Positions 40,542 through 48,645 of a stretch of DNA of 64,000 bases are shown in pieces. Location: the IMG/VR virus record IMGVR_UViG_3300025929_000014, positions 1 through 64,000 of that record, one strand, 5' to 3'. Origin of the DNA: a virus. Under the pieces are notes generated by a model. The model made no database searches and was not told the DNA's origin. It was given only the letters and a program-made list of their open reading frames with translations. The position numbers and the translations under genes are program-made. The first letter of the stretch is position 1. Each line of letters starts with the position of its first letter.

Positions 40542-41029
40542 GACGCTGCCAGGCCGATGCCTGGATTAAAGAGCACAGCGTAGCAGCCATGGCGCACGGC
40601 GTCGGCCGCGTGGCGCAGCGTTTTGGGGAAGTAGTTCCACTCGCGCAGCTTCTCGTCGGTCATAAACCCCTTGGCACTTTGCGCCGATTGGACTAAATAT
40701 GGAATCGAGCGTTGCTCGCATAACGTCTCAATGGCGCCGATGAGCCGCAGGGTCGGTACGGTCGAGCCGGCATGCTCTGCCAGCTTCCAGGGATAGATGC
40801 GATACTCCTCGAAGACGATCTGCGTGGGGAGGTGCAGATCGAAGAGCCTGGTCATATCGGCGATGGTGCCGGGTATCTGGCCTTTATCGTGGAGGGATCC
40901 CCCTAAAAACAGCGCCCACCCGGTGGTATCGCCGGGATCGAGCGCAAGCAGCCGTTCCGGTGGCTGCCAAGAACCGCCTGTCGAACGTTGGCGGTGAACG
41001 GACGCGATGCTGAAGAACTTATCATCCAT
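40538..41029 (-). CDS. RuvC-like Holliday junction resolvase
   Basis: A 163-residue RNase H-fold nuclease. LLALDPGDTTGW (D31) holds the first catalytic aspartate, IVFEEYRIYP (about 70) the second acidic residue and RHAADAVRHGCYA the C-terminal acidic motif. This is the usual set of phage RuvC-like resolvases that cut branched DNA before packaging. ATG 41029 has AGGAG upstream; longer frames extend into the promoter. Confidence 0.8.
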   Translation of the reverse strand: MDDKFFSIASVHRQRSTGGSWQPPERLLALDPGDTTGWALFLGGSLHDKGQIPGTIADMTRLFDLHLPTQIVFEEYRIYPWKLAEHAGSTVPTLRLIGAIETLCEQRSIPYLVQSAQSAKGFMTDEKLREWNYFPKTLRHAADAVRHGCYAVLFNPGIGLAAS

Positions 41030-41105
41030 AGGACATACTCCTGACTTATTTGATCCATCTGGTGATATTAAGTCTATCCTATCCACGAGATCCATGCTAG
41101 CCCCC

Positions 41106-41134
41106 ACTATAAGCCTGGACAACATTTTTGTAAA
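41106..41134 (-). promoter_or_regulatory. Promoter for the resolvase-primase operon
   Basis: Minus strand TTTACA (41134-41129), 17-base spacer, TATAGT (41111-41106). It is divergent from the rightward promoter at 41150. Confidence 0.65.
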
Positions 41135-41149
41135 GTACACGGTAGACTA

Positions 41150-41178
41150 TTGCATTTTGTCTAGTTATCCCCTATGAT
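41150..41178 (+). promoter_or_regulatory. Promoter for the HTH-PKD gene
   Basis: Plus strand TTGCAT (41150-41155), 17-base spacer, TATGAT (41173-41178), 38 bases before the start codon at 41217. Confidence 0.65.
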
Positions 41179-41216
41179 GGCGGCGAGAGACCCAAAGGAG
41201 ACTATAGGAGGTGTTT

Positions 41217-41732
41217 ATGTCCATGATGACATTAGATCCACCAGATACCTGGGAAGACCTGATCGACGCGACGGAAGTGGCGCGTATGTTGGGCGGATCG
41301 CATGACCCGGTGTCGGCGCAGACGATCTCCAATTTGGTCGCCGATAAGCGCTTGCGTGCCATACGCATCACCCCCAAGCTGCTGCGCTTCCGGCGCTCGG
41401 ATATCTGGGAGTACCTGCAAGAGGCGATGACCAAGCCGCTCCAGCCCCCGCAGACCACCATTCCGGTGGAACGGGTGCTGACGCCCTATGCCCTGACCGG
41501 CAAGGTCAAGCAGCGCCTGACCAGCGTTGCTCTGGCGGAGACCGCCCTGGCCGCGATTAAGGATATTCGCGTCGATTGGGGCGATGGCTCGCCGGCCAGC
41601 CCAGCCGAAATCGTCAACGGATTGATCGTCGGCAGCCACACCTATGCAGAGCCCGGATCCTATCAGGTGCAGATCGACGTGCTCGCCAATGGCCTGCACA
41701 TCCACACCACCTCGACCTGCGATATAGACTAG
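41217..41732 (+). CDS. HTH DNA-binding protein with C-terminal PKD-like domain
   Basis: The 171-residue protein combines two parts. Residues about 15-75 are a helix-turn-helix of MerR/excisionase type (IDATEVARMLGGSHDPVSAQ then LRFRRSDIWEYL). Residues about 110-165 have the PKD hallmark VDWGDGSP...GSHTYAEPGSYQV. PKD domains are usually extracellular adhesive folds, so this pairing is odd. ATG 41217 follows AGGAGG by five bases. It faces the leftward resolvase operon and ends at a strong terminator, so it is a single-gene unit, plausibly a regulator of the divergent promoters. Confidence 0.7.
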   Translation: MSMMTLDPPDTWEDLIDATEVARMLGGSHDPVSAQTISNLVADKRLRAIRITPKLLRFRRSDIWEYLQEAMTKPLQPPQTTIPVERVLTPYALTGKVKQRLTSVALAETALAAIKDIRVDWGDGSPASPAEIVNGLIVGSHTYAEPGSYQVQIDVLANGLHIHTTSTCDID

Positions 41733-41762
41733 GCCCCCTCCCCCGTACATTTCTCCCCGTAG

Positions 41763-41785
41763 CCGCCAGGTTCTGGCGGTTTTTT
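41763..41785 (+). terminator. Intrinsic terminator after the HTH-PKD gene
   Basis: CCGCCAG-GTT-CTGGCGG followed by six T residues is a textbook rho-independent terminator. It is followed at once by an array-type promoter. Confidence 0.9.
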
Positions 41786-41789
41786 GTTG

Positions 41790-41822
41790 AATGTTGACGG
41801 GTGTTGACCCAACCCCCAGTAT
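41790..41822 (+). promoter_or_regulatory. Array-type promoter, rightward, for the replication operon
   Basis: Plus strand GAATGTTGACG core: -35 TTGACG (41794-41799), 17-base spacer, -10 CAGTAT (41817-41822). It is the same element as in the leftward array, now driving the clamp operon. Confidence 0.75.
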
Positions 41823-41885
41823 GGTATCCAACGGCCTCGCTTGACAGGTTGAGATGGATGAAATAGAGTGTAGTGGAGGTGATAT

Positions 41886-42962
41886 ATGAAAATGGAAGCC
41901 ATGGCCCGTAATCTGGTGCCGATCTTAACGCAACTCAAACCCTTAACCAAAGCGGATAGTAAGACGGCGAATCAGTATGTGTTCTTTCGCCCATCGCCCG
42001 ACGATCCGAATGGCACCATCCTGGTCAGCGCGACCAATGGCCATGTCTTCGCACAGTGCGCGCTCGACGGGCGAGTCGAGGGTCTGCTGGCGGTGTTGCT
42101 CGCCGATCTGCTGCCCATCGTGCGCGCGTCGTCTAGCGTTACGGTGTGCCAGCTGGACTGGACGGCAGAGAAGCTCTCGGCGAGTATCCAGTGCGGCCGA
42201 ACCACAGGACACATTAAAGCGCTTGCCGAACCAGCGCTCTCGCTCTCCGCACGGCCGCAGGTGCCGGCGACGCATGCCGTCGTGCCCGACGCGAGCTATT
42301 TCGGCGCCGCCATCACGTCCACGCTGAAGGCGTTGCCGGCTGCCGAGCAGCTGCGCATCACCGTCGAGCACCATGGCTACCAAATCGTAGCCGACTCCCG
42401 GCCGGCGCGGGTAGTGCATGGCGATCAACAGGGCGCTCCCATTACGCTCGCGTCGTCGGTTGCCGGGCTCTTTGCCGGTCAGCTCTTTATGGGTCCGGCG
42501 CTCGTTGGCTGGGGCGAGGGGTATGTGCTGGCCACATCCCGGAGCGATCCAGATCTGTGGGTGGCGGCCACCCGATTGCCTGACCTGGAGCCGCGCCTCC
42601 TCTTACTCCCGGATGCCAATGCGCAGCCGGCCGCCACCATGCAGGCAGAGGCTCTCCTGGATGCCCTGCAGGCGTTAGAGCGCGCCGATCAGGAGTATGT
42701 GCTTCTGCAGTTTAACGTGCATGGCGCGGACGATATGCTGCGCGTGCGGCGCATCGACGGCCAACTGGTTTCCTCCCTCGACTGCCGCATCAAGGAGCGC
42801 ACCGAGCGGTCAGCGCTCCTGCACGCGCCGACGCTCCTGGCCTGGCTGAAAACCCTGCCCCGCTACATGCAGATCGACTACTGGCCGGACTTCGCCTCGC
42901 ATTATGTCGTGTTCCGGTGTGTCGATGCCCCGCTCACCCTTGCGCTCGCCATCTGTAGCTAA
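41886..42962 (+). CDS. DnaN-like sliding clamp
   Basis: A 358-residue protein of the length and three-repeat layout of the bacterial beta clamp. The N-terminal segment (LVPILTQLKPLTK, then ILVSATNGHVFAQCAL and LDWTAEKLSASIQCG) aligns in feel with DnaN domain 1 ('L.pl.....tiLs....vl.+.e..l.l.atd..i'). It would tether the PolA-type polymerase. ATG is preceded by a perfect GGAGGTGAT. First gene of the rightward operon. Confidence 0.65.
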   Translation: MKMEAMARNLVPILTQLKPLTKADSKTANQYVFFRPSPDDPNGTILVSATNGHVFAQCALDGRVEGLLAVLLADLLPIVRASSSVTVCQLDWTAEKLSASIQCGRTTGHIKALAEPALSLSARPQVPATHAVVPDASYFGAAITSTLKALPAAEQLRITVEHHGYQIVADSRPARVVHGDQQGAPITLASSVAGLFAGQLFMGPALVGWGEGYVLATSRSDPDLWVAATRLPDLEPRLLLLPDANAQPAATMQAEALLDALQALERADQEYVLLQFNVHGADDMLRVRRIDGQLVSSLDCRIKERTERSALLHAPTLLAWLKTLPRYMQIDYWPDFASHYVVFRCVDAPLTLALAICS

Positions 42963-42973
42963 AGGAGAATGTT

Positions 42974-43333
42974 ATGTCAATAGCCGACCGCTTGGCGCTG
43001 ATTGCCGGCGAAATCTCCGCCACTGACAGGGACCTGCACCTACGCGATTTATCGATCATCGAGCGCGCCACCGACGATATCCAGCGCGCTATTCTCGTGC
43101 GGCGCACGCAGCTGGTCGCTGCCCAGAATGCCGATCCTTCCGGCGTGAAGCGCTGCGTCCACCCCATCGAATATCGCAGCTGGACGGATATGGAGCCCTA
43201 TGGTCCTCCCAACGAGCATCGCGTGCGCCTGCATTATCAGTGCCATCTCTGCATGGTTCACGCCGATACGCTGACCGCAGCCGATAGTCCGATGGCTGAC
43301 AAGGTACGCGAGTTTCTCAGGGATACTCAATAA
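42974..43333 (+). CDS. Hypothetical zinc-binding protein
   Basis: A 119-residue protein with KRCVHP, HYQCHLCMVHAD, a CH...CxxC pattern that may bind one zinc. It is located between clamp and helicase, and its stop overlaps the helicase start (TAATG). Confidence 0.55.
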   Translation: MSIADRLALIAGEISATDRDLHLRDLSIIERATDDIQRAILVRRTQLVAAQNADPSGVKRCVHPIEYRSWTDMEPYGPPNEHRVRLHYQCHLCMVHADTLTAADSPMADKVREFLRDTQ

Positions 43334-44706
43334 TGCAGCTGCGTGCCTATCAGCAAGAGGCCGTCCAGTGGCTCCTCGCCCGCAAGGGCAGGGGCATCCT
43401 GGCCTACGATATGGGGCTCGGCAAGACTCCCACTACGCTTTCCGCCATCGCCCAGATGCGCCAGGGCCGAGTGCTCATCTTCGCCCCGAAGATCGCCTGC
43501 GGGGTCTGGCTCCGGGAGGCCGCACAGTGGCTGCCCGCCTGGCCCCAGCTGCTCTACGCCGGCACCAAGAAGGAGCGTGATGGTATCTGGCAGCAGTATC
43601 TCCAATCAGGCGGTCTCTTGATCACAAACTATCAGATGGCGAAGGAGCTGGTAGAGCGTCAGGCCGTCTGGCCGGTGGTGGTCTGCGATGAAAGCCACCT
43701 GTTGCGTAATCGCAAGACCGGAATGTTTAAGGCCGTCAACTCATTTCGGTCGGGCGCCATGGTGCTGCTCACCGGCTCGCCCATCATGAACCATCCCACC
43801 GATCTCTGGACACAGCTGAAGCTCATCGCTCCCAAGGAGTTCAGCTCCTTCTGGCGCTTCGCGCAGGAGCACTGCGAGGTCAATCAGGGCTTCTTCGGCT
43901 GGGAGATAGGCGATATCAAGACGCCCGAACACACACAACAAGCGCTCAAGCCCTATGTACTGCGCAAGACGAAGGAGGAGGTGCTCACCGAGCTGCCGCC
44001 CAAGATTCGCCAGACCATCCCATTCCCCCTGGCCCCAGGCCAGCGCATGCTCTACGACGACCTGGCCGATGACCTGATGGCCACCATTGCCTCCATGGAG
44101 GGCACAGATATGCTGCTGGCGCCCAACGTGATCGCCAAGATTACCCGGCTCCGTCAGATCTGCGTCACGCCGATTCTCGTGGGTGATATCCATTCCAGCG
44201 CTATGTTCGATGCCCTGGCGGAGTATGCGGCATCCGACTTCGATGCCGGCCGGCCGATTCTGGTCTTCACGCCGTTCGCCGAAGCCCTGGATGCCATTCA
44301 GGAGCGGCTCCAGCCGCTCTGCGGCGAGCATATCTATCGCATCCAGGGCGGCATGTCCTCCAGGGACACCAACGAGCAGGTGGAGGGGTTTCAGCGCGAT
44401 CTCTTCGACGCCAGGGCGTTGCTCTGTACGGTCGGTGTCGGTAGCTCATTCACCGCAACGGCCGCCAAGAGCGTCTACTTCATGGGCAGCGCCTGGAATC
44501 CTGCCCAGAACCTGCAATGCGAGGATCGCGCGCATCGCCTGGGCCAGAAGGGGTCTGTCGTGGTGCGCTACCTGGTCGGTGAGAACACCATCGACGAGCA
44601 CATCCTGGCCACGTTGGATCGTAAAACGACCTGGGCTGCTCTTGCTTTAGACCCCAAGATGTTGCTGCGTCCGGCAGCCGAGCGCGTACAGCGCTTTGTC
44701 AGTTAG
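43333..44706 (+). CDS. SNF2-family DNA helicase/translocase
   Basis: The 457-residue protein has all SF2/SNF2 motifs: Q-like RAYQQEAVQWL, Walker A DMGLGKT (26-32), DEAH-type VVCDESH, motif III LLTGSPIMN, and motifs V-VI near the end (QCEDRAHRLGQKGSVVVRYL). Such compact phage SNF2 proteins occur in replication modules and are thought to remodel forks or displace proteins. It starts on the previous gene's TAATG. A second SNF2 domain is in the structural module at 1-2509. Confidence 0.9.
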   Translation: MQLRAYQQEAVQWLLARKGRGILAYDMGLGKTPTTLSAIAQMRQGRVLIFAPKIACGVWLREAAQWLPAWPQLLYAGTKKERDGIWQQYLQSGGLLITNYQMAKELVERQAVWPVVVCDESHLLRNRKTGMFKAVNSFRSGAMVLLTGSPIMNHPTDLWTQLKLIAPKEFSSFWRFAQEHCEVNQGFFGWEIGDIKTPEHTQQALKPYVLRKTKEEVLTELPPKIRQTIPFPLAPGQRMLYDDLADDLMATIASMEGTDMLLAPNVIAKITRLRQICVTPILVGDIHSSAMFDALAEYAASDFDAGRPILVFTPFAEALDAIQERLQPLCGEHIYRIQGGMSSRDTNEQVEGFQRDLFDARALLCTVGVGSSFTATAAKSVYFMGSAWNPAQNLQCEDRAHRLGQKGSVVVRYLVGENTIDEHILATLDRKTTWAALALDPKMLLRPAAERVQRFVS

Positions 44707-44713
44707 GAGCGGT

Positions 44714-44935
44714 ATGGAAGAAATCACAGCGAACATTTATCGGTGGACGGCGAAGGAGGCGCAGCTCATCGCCACCAGACACCTGCACGGCATACCGCAT
44801 GTGGGCGACAGCATTACGTTCTCCGGCTTTATCGAGGGGAGCGCCAACTGGATTGTAGAGCATGTGGAGCATATGGTGGGGGGGCACCAAGTCCATTGCG
44901 CACACGTATCACGTACTCAGCATCTATGTACATAA
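44714..44935 (+). CDS. Small hypothetical protein
   Basis: A 73-residue protein, MEEITANIYRWTAKEAQLIATRHLHGIPHVGD. ATG 44714 has TTAGGAGC seven bases upstream. A beta-rich second half (GSANWIVEHVEH) is the only visible structure. Confidence 0.5.
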   Translation: MEEITANIYRWTAKEAQLIATRHLHGIPHVGDSITFSGFIEGSANWIVEHVEHMVGGHQVHCAHVSRTQHLCT

Positions 44936-44958
44936 ACCAGGAGAGGAACAAGCATTGT

Positions 44959-45180
44959 ATGACCGCACAACCTACTGATCAAGAAGAGGTTCGCCGCAAG
45001 GTCCGCCTCGCCCATGAAGCGGTGCTGGCAGCCGGCCAGGCGCTCTGCGCCTGCGGCATGTGGACGATGGCCGACACTATCCGCTTTGCGGCTGAAGTCC
45101 TGGAGCGCATGGGTACGGACATGAACCAGTACGAGAAGGTGCGTCTGCGCCGGCAGCAGGAGGCAATCGTCAATGGATGA
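44959..45180 (+). CDS. Small helical hypothetical protein
   Basis: A 73-residue protein, RRKVRLAHEAVLAAGQALCACGMWTM, all helical with a CAC motif. ATG 44959 has AGGAGAGGAAC upstream. Function unknown. Confidence 0.5.
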   Translation: MTAQPTDQEEVRRKVRLAHEAVLAAGQALCACGMWTMADTIRFAAEVLERMGTDMNQYEKVRLRRQQEAIVNG

Positions 45181-45397
45181 ATATTCGACGTGGATTCTCG
45201 AAACCGATGACCTGGCCGCGAAGATGAACCAGTTGGCGAATGACTGCTGGCATCCAGTATTCATGGCGCCGCAACAATGGCTAGAGGAGTATGGACAGGG
45301 CGTCGTCGTCTGTGCCTATACCGTGATCTTCTCTCGCCCGCGTCCTATCCCTGTCCCGCCCAAGCCGAAGCGAGAGGTCAAGCCGCATGGTCGTTAG
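45173..45397 (+). CDS. Small hypothetical protein
   Basis: A 74-residue protein with Pro/Lys-rich C terminus (PIPVPPKPKREVKPHGR). The start overlaps the previous stop by eight bases. Unrecognised. Confidence 0.5.
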   Translation: MDEYSTWILETDDLAAKMNQLANDCWHPVFMAPQQWLEEYGQGVVVCAYTVIFSRPRPIPVPPKPKREVKPHGR

Positions 45398-45800
45398 GGC
45401 TCCAGAGGACTCTTATTATAGAGCTGCGAGAGGCGAGGAACCGATGTTAGTTCCCGGTGGCGTTATCGAGAAACTAGATAGGAATATAGACGCTATCCTT
45501 GCGCTGATCCGGGCGCAAAACACGCAGATCGCTCGGCTGGAACTTGCGCAGGTGCCGGCCGCTCAAGCGCTGCCGAATGCTTTACTACCCAAGCTGGATT
45601 CCCTCATCGACCGTGTGGAGCAGCAGGAACAGGAGTACGGCTATTTGGTGCAGGCGGTCTCTTTGCGCCGGCTGATTCTGGCTCGCGCCAGCCAGGAGGC
45701 GCTTGATCGCCTGGTTATCAGGCTGCCGACCGTCATCATGGTCTCGTTTCTGAGCCTGTTGACGTTTGTGCTGGGGCTCATTGCCCTCATTGTCGTTTAG
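45387..45800 (+). CDS. Tail-anchored coiled-coil membrane protein
   Basis: A 137-residue protein. The middle (residues about 25-90) is a coiled coil (IEKLDRNIDAILALIRAQNTQI), and the last ~22 residues are a single transmembrane helix (VIMVSFLSLLTFVLGLIALIVV). ATG 45444, after GAGAGGCGAGG, is an equally good start. The function is unknown. Confidence 0.55.
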   Translation: MVVRAPEDSYYRAARGEEPMLVPGGVIEKLDRNIDAILALIRAQNTQIARLELAQVPAAQALPNALLPKLDSLIDRVEQQEQEYGYLVQAVSLRRLILARASQEALDRLVIRLPTVIMVSFLSLLTFVLGLIALIVV

Positions 45801-45810
45801 GGAGGTAGAG

Positions 45811-46113
45811 ATGTTAGATAAACCTTATGGCTCCGAGTTTGGCTTGTCCGGTAACTACACGGCTCCGACCTTTATGGAACCCAGTTGGAGCTTCGCCGAA
45901 CTGGTGCGCATCGAGCTGGAGCGCGCTCGCATGAAGCACGGCAACGCGCCCTTCCATTCCCTACACGAGGGCTACGCCATCATCCTGGAGGAGATTGACG
46001 AGCTGTGGGCGGAGATCAAACAGCAGTCGCCACAGATTGCGCGGTTGCGCATGGAAGCCATTCAGGCGGCCGCCATGTTGCAGCGCTTCGTCGAAGATCT
46101 GGGGCTGCTGTAA
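45811..46113 (+). CDS. MazG-like NTP pyrophosphohydrolase family protein
   Basis: A 100-residue protein. HEGYAIILEEIDELWAEIK carries the E-x2-E acidic helix, and MEAIQAAAMLQRFVEDL the second helix, of the phage MazG-like all-alpha family, which cleaves (d)NTPs to monophosphates or acts as a nucleotide-pool or alarmone modulator. ATG 45811 has AGGGAGGTAGAG upstream. The second MazG-like gene at 13769 is degenerate. Confidence 0.7.
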   Translation: MLDKPYGSEFGLSGNYTAPTFMEPSWSFAELVRIELERARMKHGNAPFHSLHEGYAIILEEIDELWAEIKQQSPQIARLRMEAIQAAAMLQRFVEDLGLL

Positions 46114-46424
46114 TGATGGAAGAAGATATCGTCATCGATCAGCTCAAGGAGCATATTTACGGGCTGGTGGCAGAGCTGAAGCTGGCCACGAGTCCTATCT
46201 ATACCGTGAACCTGCTGCATGAATTGGAGTCGTCGTCCGCGTCGCTCCGCTATGCCCTGCATGATACGGTGCGGACGGAGAAGCTCGCCAGGACGCTCTA
46301 TGAGACCGATCCGACGCGCGATGTGGATTGGTTCCAGCTGCCGGAGTCGGCGCGTGTGCAGCTGCGCGCGCACGCCACTTCGCTTATCGCGCACTATGAT
46401 GTTTTAGAGAAGATCAATGACTGA
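46113..46424 (+). CDS. Hypothetical helical protein
   Basis: A 103-residue helical acidic protein starting MMEEDIVIDQLKEHIYGLVAELK. The start overlaps the previous stop (TAATG). Not recognised. Confidence 0.5.
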   Translation: MMEEDIVIDQLKEHIYGLVAELKLATSPIYTVNLLHELESSSASLRYALHDTVRTEKLARTLYETDPTRDVDWFQLPESARVQLRAHATSLIAHYDVLEKIND

Positions 46425-46734
46425 GGCAGATATTGCGCAGGCTACTGCCCTCTATCTAGCGGGGATGTCGCAGGCCAAGATCGGAAAGAAGTTGCACTAT
46501 GCAGCAACTACTATCTCGCGTAACCTGCGGCTTGCCGGCGTGGCCACCAAGCGGCCCAACCCGCTCCGGGCACAACAGGCGCGCGACTTGCGCGTCCAGC
46601 ACCGGAAGATGACCTGGGACGCTATCGCGCTGGCGGTTGGCTATGCCAATGGTCCCACAGCGCGCACGTCTGTCGCGCGTACCCTGGGCGCCGTCCCCTC
46701 TCGCCGTAACCTGAAAGTAAGGAATGCCGCATGA
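46417..46734 (+). CDS. Helix-turn-helix DNA-binding protein
   Basis: A 105-residue basic protein. ATALYLAGMSQAKIGKKLHYAATTISRNL is a clear resolvase/MarR-like helix-turn-helix, and a second basic segment follows (ARDLRVQHRKMTWDAIALAVG). It could regulate the module or help recombination. There is no catalytic domain. Confidence 0.6.
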   Translation: MTEADIAQATALYLAGMSQAKIGKKLHYAATTISRNLRLAGVATKRPNPLRAQQARDLRVQHRKMTWDAIALAVGYANGPTARTSVARTLGAVPSRRNLKVRNAA

Positions 46735-46886
46735 AGACGACACGCACGATCATTGAAGCCTTACTGGACTGTCTGACGGATCGCGCTGGGTTTGACGCCT
46801 GGTGGGATGAGATTCCCGACGAGATCCAGTGCGACATCAAGGACGACCTGCAGGAAGTCCTGGAGGAGGAACTGGCCTATGACTAA
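46731..46886 (+). CDS. Short acidic protein
   Basis: A 51-residue gene, MKTTRTIIEALLDCLTDRAG, then FDAWWDEIPDEIQCDIKDDL. It starts four bases before the stop of the HTH gene (ATGA) and ends GCCTATGACTAA. Short 'WWD.I..e.q.ei...l' proteins of this kind are common in phages. Function unknown. Confidence 0.6.
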   Translation: MKTTRTIIEALLDCLTDRAGFDAWWDEIPDEIQCDIKDDLQEVLEEELAYD

Positions 46887-46928
46887 GCCATGTACGCGAG
46901 GCGCTTGTATTCGGGAGGAGCTGTAAAG

Positions 46929-47150
46929 ATGTTCCGCACACCGAAGGAACTCGCGCTCCGCTATGCGCGTGAATTAGACCGGCGTCTGGAGAGCGAGAAC
47001 TATCACTCGCTGTCCGGCGTCCATGAGGCGCTGTGCAACCTGCTGCTGATAGAGCTGGTGCTGGAGCAGGAAACTCTCCATATCATGCGGGAGATTAGCG
47101 AGCGTGGCGGCCTGACCAATCTGGAGAACTGGGAGCGGAACAATGGCTGA
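46929..47150 (+). CDS. Small helical hypothetical protein
   Basis: A 73-residue protein, MFRTPKELALRYARELDRRL, helical and charged. ATG 46929 has GGGAGGAGC ten bases upstream. Not recognised. Confidence 0.5.
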   Translation: MFRTPKELALRYARELDRRLESENYHSLSGVHEALCNLLLIELVLEQETLHIMREISERGGLTNLENWERNNG

Positions 47151-47559
47151 GATCGCCTGGGAGTGGAAGCCCAAGCTCGGCCTGCACCATGGAGTCCTCG
47201 ATGGCACCATTCGCGTAGCAGTCTTCAAGGTCGGCAGCCACTACGAGTGGAAGGTCTTCACGCCGGATGACTCGGCAATCGAGCAGTCCGGCGAGAAGCC
47301 GAATCTCAAGGAAGCCAAGCGAGCAGCCGAAAACTGGCTCAACAAGCCGGAGCCAGAGCATCTCCAGTGCTGTATCTGCGGCGGGGAGATGGTTACTCGC
47401 ATCGAATGGCGTGGACCACGCTATACGTTTTGGGTCTCGCATGTACCGGGCGCCGTTGAGTTGCAGGTCGTGGGCGGGAGGCTCTTTAACCTGGGCTATC
47501 GCTGCGCCGCGTGTTGCGACAAGCACAAGGCGGAGCAGCACGATGCCCAGCATGCGTGA
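47143..47559 (+). CDS. Hypothetical protein with zinc-ribbon motif
   Basis: A 138-residue protein. Beta-rich start (WKVFTPDDSAIEQSG, then a helix), followed by a CCICGGEM and a C-terminal CAACCDKH pair that can bind one zinc. The function is unknown. Confidence 0.5.
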   Translation: MAEIAWEWKPKLGLHHGVLDGTIRVAVFKVGSHYEWKVFTPDDSAIEQSGEKPNLKEAKRAAENWLNKPEPEHLQCCICGGEMVTRIEWRGPRYTFWVSHVPGAVELQVVGGRLFNLGYRCAACCDKHKAEQHDAQHA

Positions 47560-47743
47560 GCTGCGTATCGCCGCCGCCCGCCAAGGGTGGCGGGTGCGCA
47601 AGACAAACGGCAGCCATTTCCAGTTCGTGCCCGCCGATCCGGCACAGCGCCCTGTCTATGCCGCCAGCACGCCGTCCGACCAACGCGCGCTGTCCAATGT
47701 GCTCGCCGACTTGCGGCGATCCGGCTTTCGCTGGCCTATTTGA
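47543..47743 (+). CDS. HicA-like toxin-fold protein
   Basis: A 66-residue protein with the dsRBD-like HicA plan: REL-helix, GWRVRKTNGSHFQF with catalytic-position His25, a strand and a final helix (LSNVLADLRRSGF). HicA proteins are mRNA interferases. There is no HicB antitoxin gene next to it, as is usual for HicA-like phage singletons. ATG 47543 or 47552 are both possible. Confidence 0.65.
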   Translation: MPSMRELRIAAARQGWRVRKTNGSHFQFVPADPAQRPVYAASTPSDQRALSNVLADLRRSGFRWPI

Positions 47744-48200
47744 GCAGCCGCTTTGCTGCACGCCCGATGGCATCCTCGTCCGGTCGGATGTTGATGTTCC
47801 AGGTGTTATTGGCCAGCCAGCAGTAGGTCGTGTCCGTCGGATAGTTCTCCAGGCAGCCGGTGGCGAAGAAGGCATAGGCGATATAGTCGCTGCGCAGCTT
47901 CCCTTCGGCATTGACAAAGCGCTGCTCGTTCCGGGTCTTCGGCGCCGGTAGTATCGGCGGATCCTCATTCATAAAATAGGCGCAGGTGGTGGAGACCGCC
48001 TGCGCTTCCTGTTCTAGGGTGTAGCGGGTAGGGCCTCCCCGCCAGTCGTGCATGGCATGGAAGAGCTGGTACGAGGCAATGCCGCAGCCCTGTATCGCCG
48101 CCTCGTAGCGGTTGATGAATTGCTGCGCGTGTGATGATTTCGCCTGTGCCGGCAGTGCGCCGAGCAGCAGTAGTAGGCAGAGAACGCTCGCTAGTTTCAT
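47736..48200 (-). CDS. Small secreted protein
   Basis: A 154-residue protein with a clear signal peptide (MKLASVLCLLLLLGALPAQA). The mature part has four to five cysteines (GCGIASYQ, TTCAYF, TGCLENY, YCWLAN) that could form disulfides, fitting an exported function such as exclusion or lysis control. GGAAAGGA precedes the ATG. It is a lone leftward gene in the rightward module, with its own promoter, hinting at a lysogenic-conversion or moron gene. Confidence 0.6.
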   Translation of the reverse strand: MKLASVLCLLLLLGALPAQAKSSHAQQFINRYEAAIQGCGIASYQLFHAMHDWRGGPTRYTLEQEAQAVSTTCAYFMNEDPPILPAPKTRNEQRFVNAEGKLRSDYIAYAFFATGCLENYPTDTTYCWLANNTWNINIRPDEDAIGRAAKRLLK

Positions 48201-48220
48201 GGTGTATTCCTTTCCGGCCC

Positions 48221-48249
48221 AGTATGGCAGGTTTTTCAGGAGACCGCAA
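48221..48249 (-). promoter_or_regulatory. Promoter for the secreted-protein gene
   Basis: Minus strand TTGCGG (48249-48244), 17-base spacer, CATACT (48226-48221). It diverges from the plus-strand promoter 8 bases away. Confidence 0.55.
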
Positions 48250-48252
48250 ATG

Positions 48253-48286
48253 AAACTTGACAGCCCTCTGGGGTATCCCCCATCGT
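48253..48286 (+). promoter_or_regulatory. Array-type promoter for the SWIM gene
   Basis: Plus strand GAAACTTGACA core: -35 TTGACA (48257-48262), 18-base spacer, -10 CATCGT (48281-48286). Confidence 0.6.
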
Positions 48287-48312
48287 GGTGGCTATTGGGA
48301 AGGAGGCGTCCA

Positions 48313-48627
48313 ATGGAGTGTAAGGAGTTATGGGCGGACGCTGCCGACCGAGCGGTGGAAGATCCCGACTGCCTGCCGATACAGGTAAACGCCATTAGGT
48401 GGCGGGTAAAAGAGTATGCCGTAGTGTTCTTGGGGCCGCGCTGGCATGATTGGGCCTGTAGTTGTCCAGCTGGCGCGCATCCTGTGTGTAAGCATCGCGC
48501 GATGGTAGCCGCCATCGTCTGTCTCGCCGAAGCGGGAGATGGCCTCGCCATCTATCCCTGGGAAGAGGAGGTTGATTGGATGCAACATCCAGCGTATAGT
48601 AGGAGGGAGGGAATCCCTGTACGGTAA
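48313..48627 (+). CDS. SWIM zinc-finger protein
   Basis: A 104-residue protein with the SWIM motif WACSCPAGAHPVCKH (C49, C51, C59, H61; C-x-C-x7-C-x-H). SWIM domains bind DNA or proteins, and are often found in recombination (Sws1-like) or SNF2 proteins. Its last codons contain the next promoter. ATG 48313 has AAGGAGGCG upstream. Confidence 0.7.
   Translation: MECKELWADAADRAVEDPDCLPIQVNAIRWRVKEYAVVFLGPRWHDWACSCPAGAHPVCKHRAMVAAIVCLAEAGDGLAIYPWEEEVDWMQHPAYSRREGIPVR
48574..48604 (+). promoter_or_regulatory. Promoter for the 48646 HTH gene, inside the SWIM gene
   Basis: Plus strand TTGATT, 17-base spacer, TATAGT, with the GTTG-N8-CAAC dyad (GTTG ATTGGATG CAAC). It lies in the 3' end of the SWIM gene. 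Confidence 0.65.
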
Positions 48628-48645
48628 GAAGGAGCGTGGAAAAAC

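Noticed and set aside
46879-46926. 15-codon frame MTKPCTRGACIREEL between two small genes
   Set aside because: Too short to support as a gene; it may only serve translational coupling to 46929.
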